Assembly (NCBI GenBank): GCA_002422345.1
Contig: DIUL01000037.1
Coordinates: 1-9,072, forward strand
Source: Acetobacteraceae bacterium UBA6159
GTDB lineage: Bacteria; Pseudomonadota; Alphaproteobacteria; Acetobacterales; Acetobacteraceae
Length of the DNA stretch: 9,072 bases
Direction of reading: 5' to 3'
Shown: piece after piece, positions 6,886-9,072 of the stretch
How positions within the stretch are numbered: the stretch's first letter is position 1
How the letters are laid out: each line of letters begins with the position of its first letter
Notes under the pieces: model-generated
Told to the model about the DNA's origin: nothing
The model's input: only the letters and a program-made list of their open reading frames with translations
Databases searched by the model: none
Translations under genes and position numbers: made by a program

Positions 6886-7350
6886 TCACCCGTGTTTGTC
6901 GAGCACGGCGTTGCTCTGCACTGACCAGTCGGCCGGCTCGTCGTCCTCGTCCGCTTCGGCCGCCGCCGCTGTGCCCTGGATCTTGCCGGGCTTGTGATGG
7001 GCGGGCGCGTAGATGGAATAGACCTGTATCGGTTCAGGCCCGATGTTGGTGATGTTGTGCCAAGTCCCGGCCGGCACGAGAACGCACCAGCCGTCCGATA
7101 CGTCTTTCTCGAAGGGCATGTCGTCCTTAGCCGGCCCCATTTGAACGCGGCCGTGGCCCGCATCGACGCGTAGGAACTGATCCGTCTCCGGATGGGCTTC
7201 AAGGCCGATATCGCCGCCGACGGGGATCGACATGAGCGTCACCTGCAGATAGCGCCCGCTCCAGGCGACGGAACGATAATCCCGGTTTTCCTTGGTCGCA
7301 GTTTCGATATCGAAGGATTGCGGCTTCGGACCAATGTCCGTAATCGTCAT
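6886..7350 (-). CDS. Small cupin-domain protein, first gene of the sulfur operon
   Basis: The 154-residue product is a single-domain cupin. Motif 1 covers about 46-66: G46, E51, H53, then QFLRV and a G-rich turn (GHGRV). Motif 2 is LVPAGTWHNITNIG at 91-104 with H98. E51, H53, Q58 and H98 are the likely metal-binding set. The C-terminal tail (about 127-143) is rich in alanine, glutamate and aspartate and is probably disordered. The fold resembles small mannose-6-phosphate-isomerase-like cupins annotated without a known reaction; cysteine or thiol dioxygenases also use this fold, but I see no specific signature for them. GAGGT sits 4 nt before the ATG (7359-7355). It points the same way as the persulfide dioxygenase, 112 nt ahead of it, so a role in the same sulfur pathway or in sensing is possible but unproven. 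Confidence 0.85.
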   Translation of the reverse strand: MTITDIGPKPQSFDIETATKENRDYRSVAWSGRYLQVTLMSIPVGGDIGLEAHPETDQFLRVDAGHGRVQMGPAKDDMPFEKDVSDGWCVLVPAGTWHNITNIGPEPIQVYSIYAPAHHKPGKIQGTAAAAEADEDDEPADWSVQSNAVLDKHG

Positions 7351-7909
7351 GGTGACCTCGTTGCGTGTGCATCCCGGCGTCGGCTTTTGCCTGCCCGGCC
7401 GGTGTCGCCAGTCAACGGGTTTCGATATAAGCGCGGCTGGCAGCCAACGTCCTTGCAGCAGATGAACGCGCCCGGCCGGGAGAACGACGAACCATGGCCA
7501 AAAAGTAATTTGTCGGGCTGTTGGGCGCCCGGATGGACCGTGGCGCCGGCCTCTGCGGCACCGTTGAAGGTCGGGCCCGCGATGCTCGTGATGTTGTCAG
7601 CGATGGATGGGCCGTCGTCGGAGACGGTCTCAAATTTCGAGGAGGACGAGCGGTGATTAAGGTGAGCGCCGGGTAGAAAACGCCCACCTCGTGCCTTGTG
7701 TTGTCGCGTTAACTCGTTGGCCTAGGCCACCTAGTCTCTGTCGCTTACGCGATGCTACCGCCGCTCTACCAACGACCGCCGGGAGCCGAGTATCCCGCCA
7801 TGGGATTTTCCGTGCCGCTCAAAATGTTGGTCAAGGCGCACCTCCATTCAGAACGCGCCCTCGTTCGAAGGCGCGTAGTGGACATGGGAGTTGGCGCGGT
7901 AGATTCAAT
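7351..7909. other. Gene-poor region upstream of the sulfur operon
   Basis: No intact gene is supported here. On the minus strand a frame is open from just after a TAG (7724-7722) to a TGA (7349-7347) that overlaps the cupin start. It has no plausible start codon and contains the Ig-like repeat fragment listed separately. The cupin promoter should lie in the first ~150 bases; TTGACT on the minus strand (7415-7410) is a possible -35 but has no good -10 partner. A 12-bp perfect palindrome TGGCCTAGGCCA lies at 7718-7729. A short GC hairpin (CGCGCC 7854-7859 with GGCGCG 7870-7875) is also present without a T-tract. Confidence 0.5.
7536..7640 (-). pseudogene. Relic of a bacterial Ig-like adhesin repeat
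   Basis: Read on the minus strand in the frame whose codons begin at 7640, the sequence contains SDDGPSIADNIT, then a short linker, then GPTFNGAAEAGATV. This is the characteristic pattern of bacterial Ig-like repeats (SDxGxSxxDNIT, then PTxxGxAEAGATV) found in tandem in very large biofilm or surface adhesins and RTX-type exported proteins. After ATV the usual strand sequence (TLYDG type) is missing. The open frame has no start codon and no second repeat, so it is a fragment of about 35 residues, not a gene. The match is from memory of the motif, not an alignment. Confidence 0.55.
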
Positions 7910-7953
7910 GGCGGCGCGGACTGCACGATTATTGCACCGTAAGCCGCGCCGCC
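7910..7953 (-). terminator. Strong hairpin at the end of the acyl-CoA dehydrogenase gene
   Basis: GGCGGCGCGG (7910-7919) is the exact inverse of CCGCGCCGCC (7944-7953), a 10-bp GC stem with a 24-nt loop that touches the TAG stop codon of the dehydrogenase. On the minus strand the second arm is followed by ATTGAATCT, not a T-run. It is therefore at best a weak intrinsic terminator, or an mRNA 3'-end protecting structure. Confidence 0.4.
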
Positions 7954-8990
7954 TATCCCCAGCGCGGCTGCTCGCCCAGATCGACCCCCAGCGCCGTCTT
8001 GGCGACGATTTCGTGCGTCAGGAACGTGTTGGCGGGATGGAACCTGCCGCAACGAGCGTCCCGGAAAAGGCGTTCCAACTCGTTCCTCCGGAACATGCCC
8101 ACGCCGCCCGACACCTCCATCGCCAGGTCGACGATCTTCCAGCATGCCTCGACGGAATGATGTTTGGCCGACAGTATTTTCGCGGGCCAGGACGCGCCAT
8201 GATCCACACCATTCGACCAATCCTGAGCGACCTGCTCGATATGCGGGCCGATCGGATCGAAGGCCAGCATCATCTGTGCGACCGAATGCTGGATTTCCGG
8301 ATGATAGGCCATCGAGCGGCTAACCGCAATGGATGTCCTCTTCTTGATCGCCGGCACCGCCAGATCGATCGCCCTGCGAGCGACGCTGTGATAAACATTG
8401 GCAAACCCCAACAAAGGCCGGCCGAAAATGCCCAGTACAAAAGCATCAGCGGTGCCGGCCAGGAGGATGCGCGCGACATAGTTGTCGGGCACGAACGCAC
8501 TTTCCAATACGACGTCGTCGCTGCGGGTCGCGCGCATAACCATCGTGTCCCAGGTCTCGACGATCCGATATCCTGATGTGTCCCTGGGCATGAAGGCGTG
8601 TACGATCTTGGGGCCACCGTCAACATCGGCCCACACGGCATGCAGGCCGTACCGCGTCCACACCGGCGCCAGACTGCCAAACATCTTGTGTCTCGTGATC
8701 CGAAACCCGCCGTCCACGCGCGCCGCCGTCGTGGTCGAGAGCAACGGGTTCAGGTCGTTGCCACGTTCCGAATGCCCGGCCGCGAAGATCTCGCCAGCCA
8801 TCGCTTCCCGCAACAGCCATTCCAGGGACTTGTCGCCCTGACGCCAAAGATCCGCGGCCACACCGACCCAATAGACATGCATGTTGATCCCGAGCGCCGT
8901 CGCCGGCGCATGATAGGCAAGCGCCCGCTGCTCACGGCACACTTGGGCTAGTGTCAGGCCTTGTCCGCCGAGTTCGTGCGGTACCGCCAT
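7953..8990 (-). CDS. Acyl-CoA dehydrogenase family flavoprotein, N-terminus apparently missing
   Basis: Members of this family oxidise acyl-CoA esters (or related substrates) with FAD. The 345 residues run from MAVPHELGGQG, which normally sits some 40-50 residues into the protein. They continue through the middle beta domain (AGHSERGND at 71-79, RITRHKMFGS at 98-106) to a complete C-terminal helical domain with GGVGMFRRNELERLFRDA, then HPAN and a PRWG end. An in-frame TGA (9008-9006) lies six codons before the ATG, and no clear Shine-Dalgarno sequence is present. The first helices are therefore absent or lie in another frame; the 82 bases upstream show no convincing continuation in any frame. 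It is either a truncated pseudogene or a family variant with a short N-terminus. The substrate is unknown, and it has no evident link to the sulfur operon. Confidence 0.75.
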   Translation of the reverse strand: MAVPHELGGQGLTLAQVCREQRALAYHAPATALGINMHVYWVGVAADLWRQGDKSLEWLLREAMAGEIFAAGHSERGNDLNPLLSTTTAARVDGGFRITRHKMFGSLAPVWTRYGLHAVWADVDGGPKIVHAFMPRDTSGYRIVETWDTMVMRATRSDDVVLESAFVPDNYVARILLAGTADAFVLGIFGRPLLGFANVYHSVARRAIDLAVPAIKKRTSIAVSRSMAYHPEIQHSVAQMMLAFDPIGPHIEQVAQDWSNGVDHGASWPAKILSAKHHSVEACWKIVDLAMEVSGGVGMFRRNELERLFRDARCGRFHPANTFLTHEIVAKTALGVDLGEQPRWG

Positions 8991-9072
8991 GGTGAGGTAA
9001 CCAGCTCAGCCATCCCCTCATTTTTTCTCTCGTGATTCCAGCGTAGTAGGTTTGGACGCCAAGTCGTCCTGC
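8991..9072 (-). other. Upstream edge, possible tail of another gene
   Basis: In the minus-strand frame that enters from the right edge, 17 codons are open to a TGA at 9020-9018 and end TTLESREKK. This could be the C-terminus of an upstream gene in the same direction, only 27 nt before the dehydrogenase ATG, but the piece is too short to judge. Confidence 0.2.

Noticed and set aside
7410..7450. Sigma-54 type promoter (TTGG...GC) before the cupin gene
   Set aside because: The GG-to-GC spacing on the minus strand does not fit the required 10 bases, and no enhancer-binding regulator is present.
7457..7656. Plus-strand frame with an acidic end (SNFEEDER)
   Set aside because: It is antisense to the Ig-like relic, has no Shine-Dalgarno sequence and has no recognisable domain.
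7765..7800. tRNA-like GTTGGTAGAGC on the minus strand
   Set aside because: It resembles a D-arm only. No matching anticodon stem, T-arm (GGTTCGAATC type) or acceptor pairing could be found around it.
7752..8576. Plus-strand open frame of 274 codons
   Set aside because: Most of it is antisense to the acyl-CoA dehydrogenase, whose conserved C-terminal motifs prove the minus frame.

Overview
This is a GC-rich window with the look of a proteobacterial chromosome. An alphaproteobacterium is my best guess, from the GC-rich third codon positions and the resemblance of the sulfur genes to alphaproteobacterial ones. No rRNA or other taxonomic marker is present, so this is inference. The window joins two unrelated modules facing each other, with decayed DNA between and beyond them.

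Left, plus strand (1-3541): the end of a type I restriction-modification locus. The C-terminal part of the specificity subunit HsdS enters from the left edge. It overlaps by ATGA the complete 1028-aa HsdR translocase/nuclease, whose nuclease and helicase motifs are all intact. The visible HsdS recognition domain is about 49% GC over bases 1-240 by hand count, far below hsdR, as expected for an exchangeable recognition domain. HsdM must lie outside the window.

Middle (3542-4195): a junction without an intact gene. It holds a cluster of interlocking inverted repeats (3648-3746), three CCCGGTCA direct repeats that resemble an insertion-sequence end (3961-4012), and the first ~50 codons of a DUF202 membrane-protein gene on the minus strand. 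That gene breaks off right beside the repeats.

Right-centre, minus strand (7350 down to 4176): a sulfur/persulfide operon. In transcription order it encodes a small cupin, a three-domain persulfide dioxygenase-rhodanese of CstB-like architecture, and two half-size YeeE/YedE membrane proteins. The last three genes are tightly coupled (a GTGA overlap, then a 4-nt gap). The broken DUF202 gene overlapped the end of the second YeeE gene and was probably the operon's last member. The likely job is oxidation of persulfide or sulfide-derived sulfur to sulfite/thiosulfate, with movement of a sulfur species across the inner membrane.

Far right (7351-9072): a gene-poor stretch and a minus-strand acyl-CoA dehydrogenase that lacks its usual N-terminal helices. 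Inside the gene-poor stretch, an open frame without a start codon encodes a recognisable piece of an Ig-like adhesin repeat (7536-7640, minus), apparently the relic of a giant surface protein. I see no defence or signalling system here that is clearly new. The most notable items are the adhesin relic, the scar with the broken DUF202 gene, and the structured element after hsdR.
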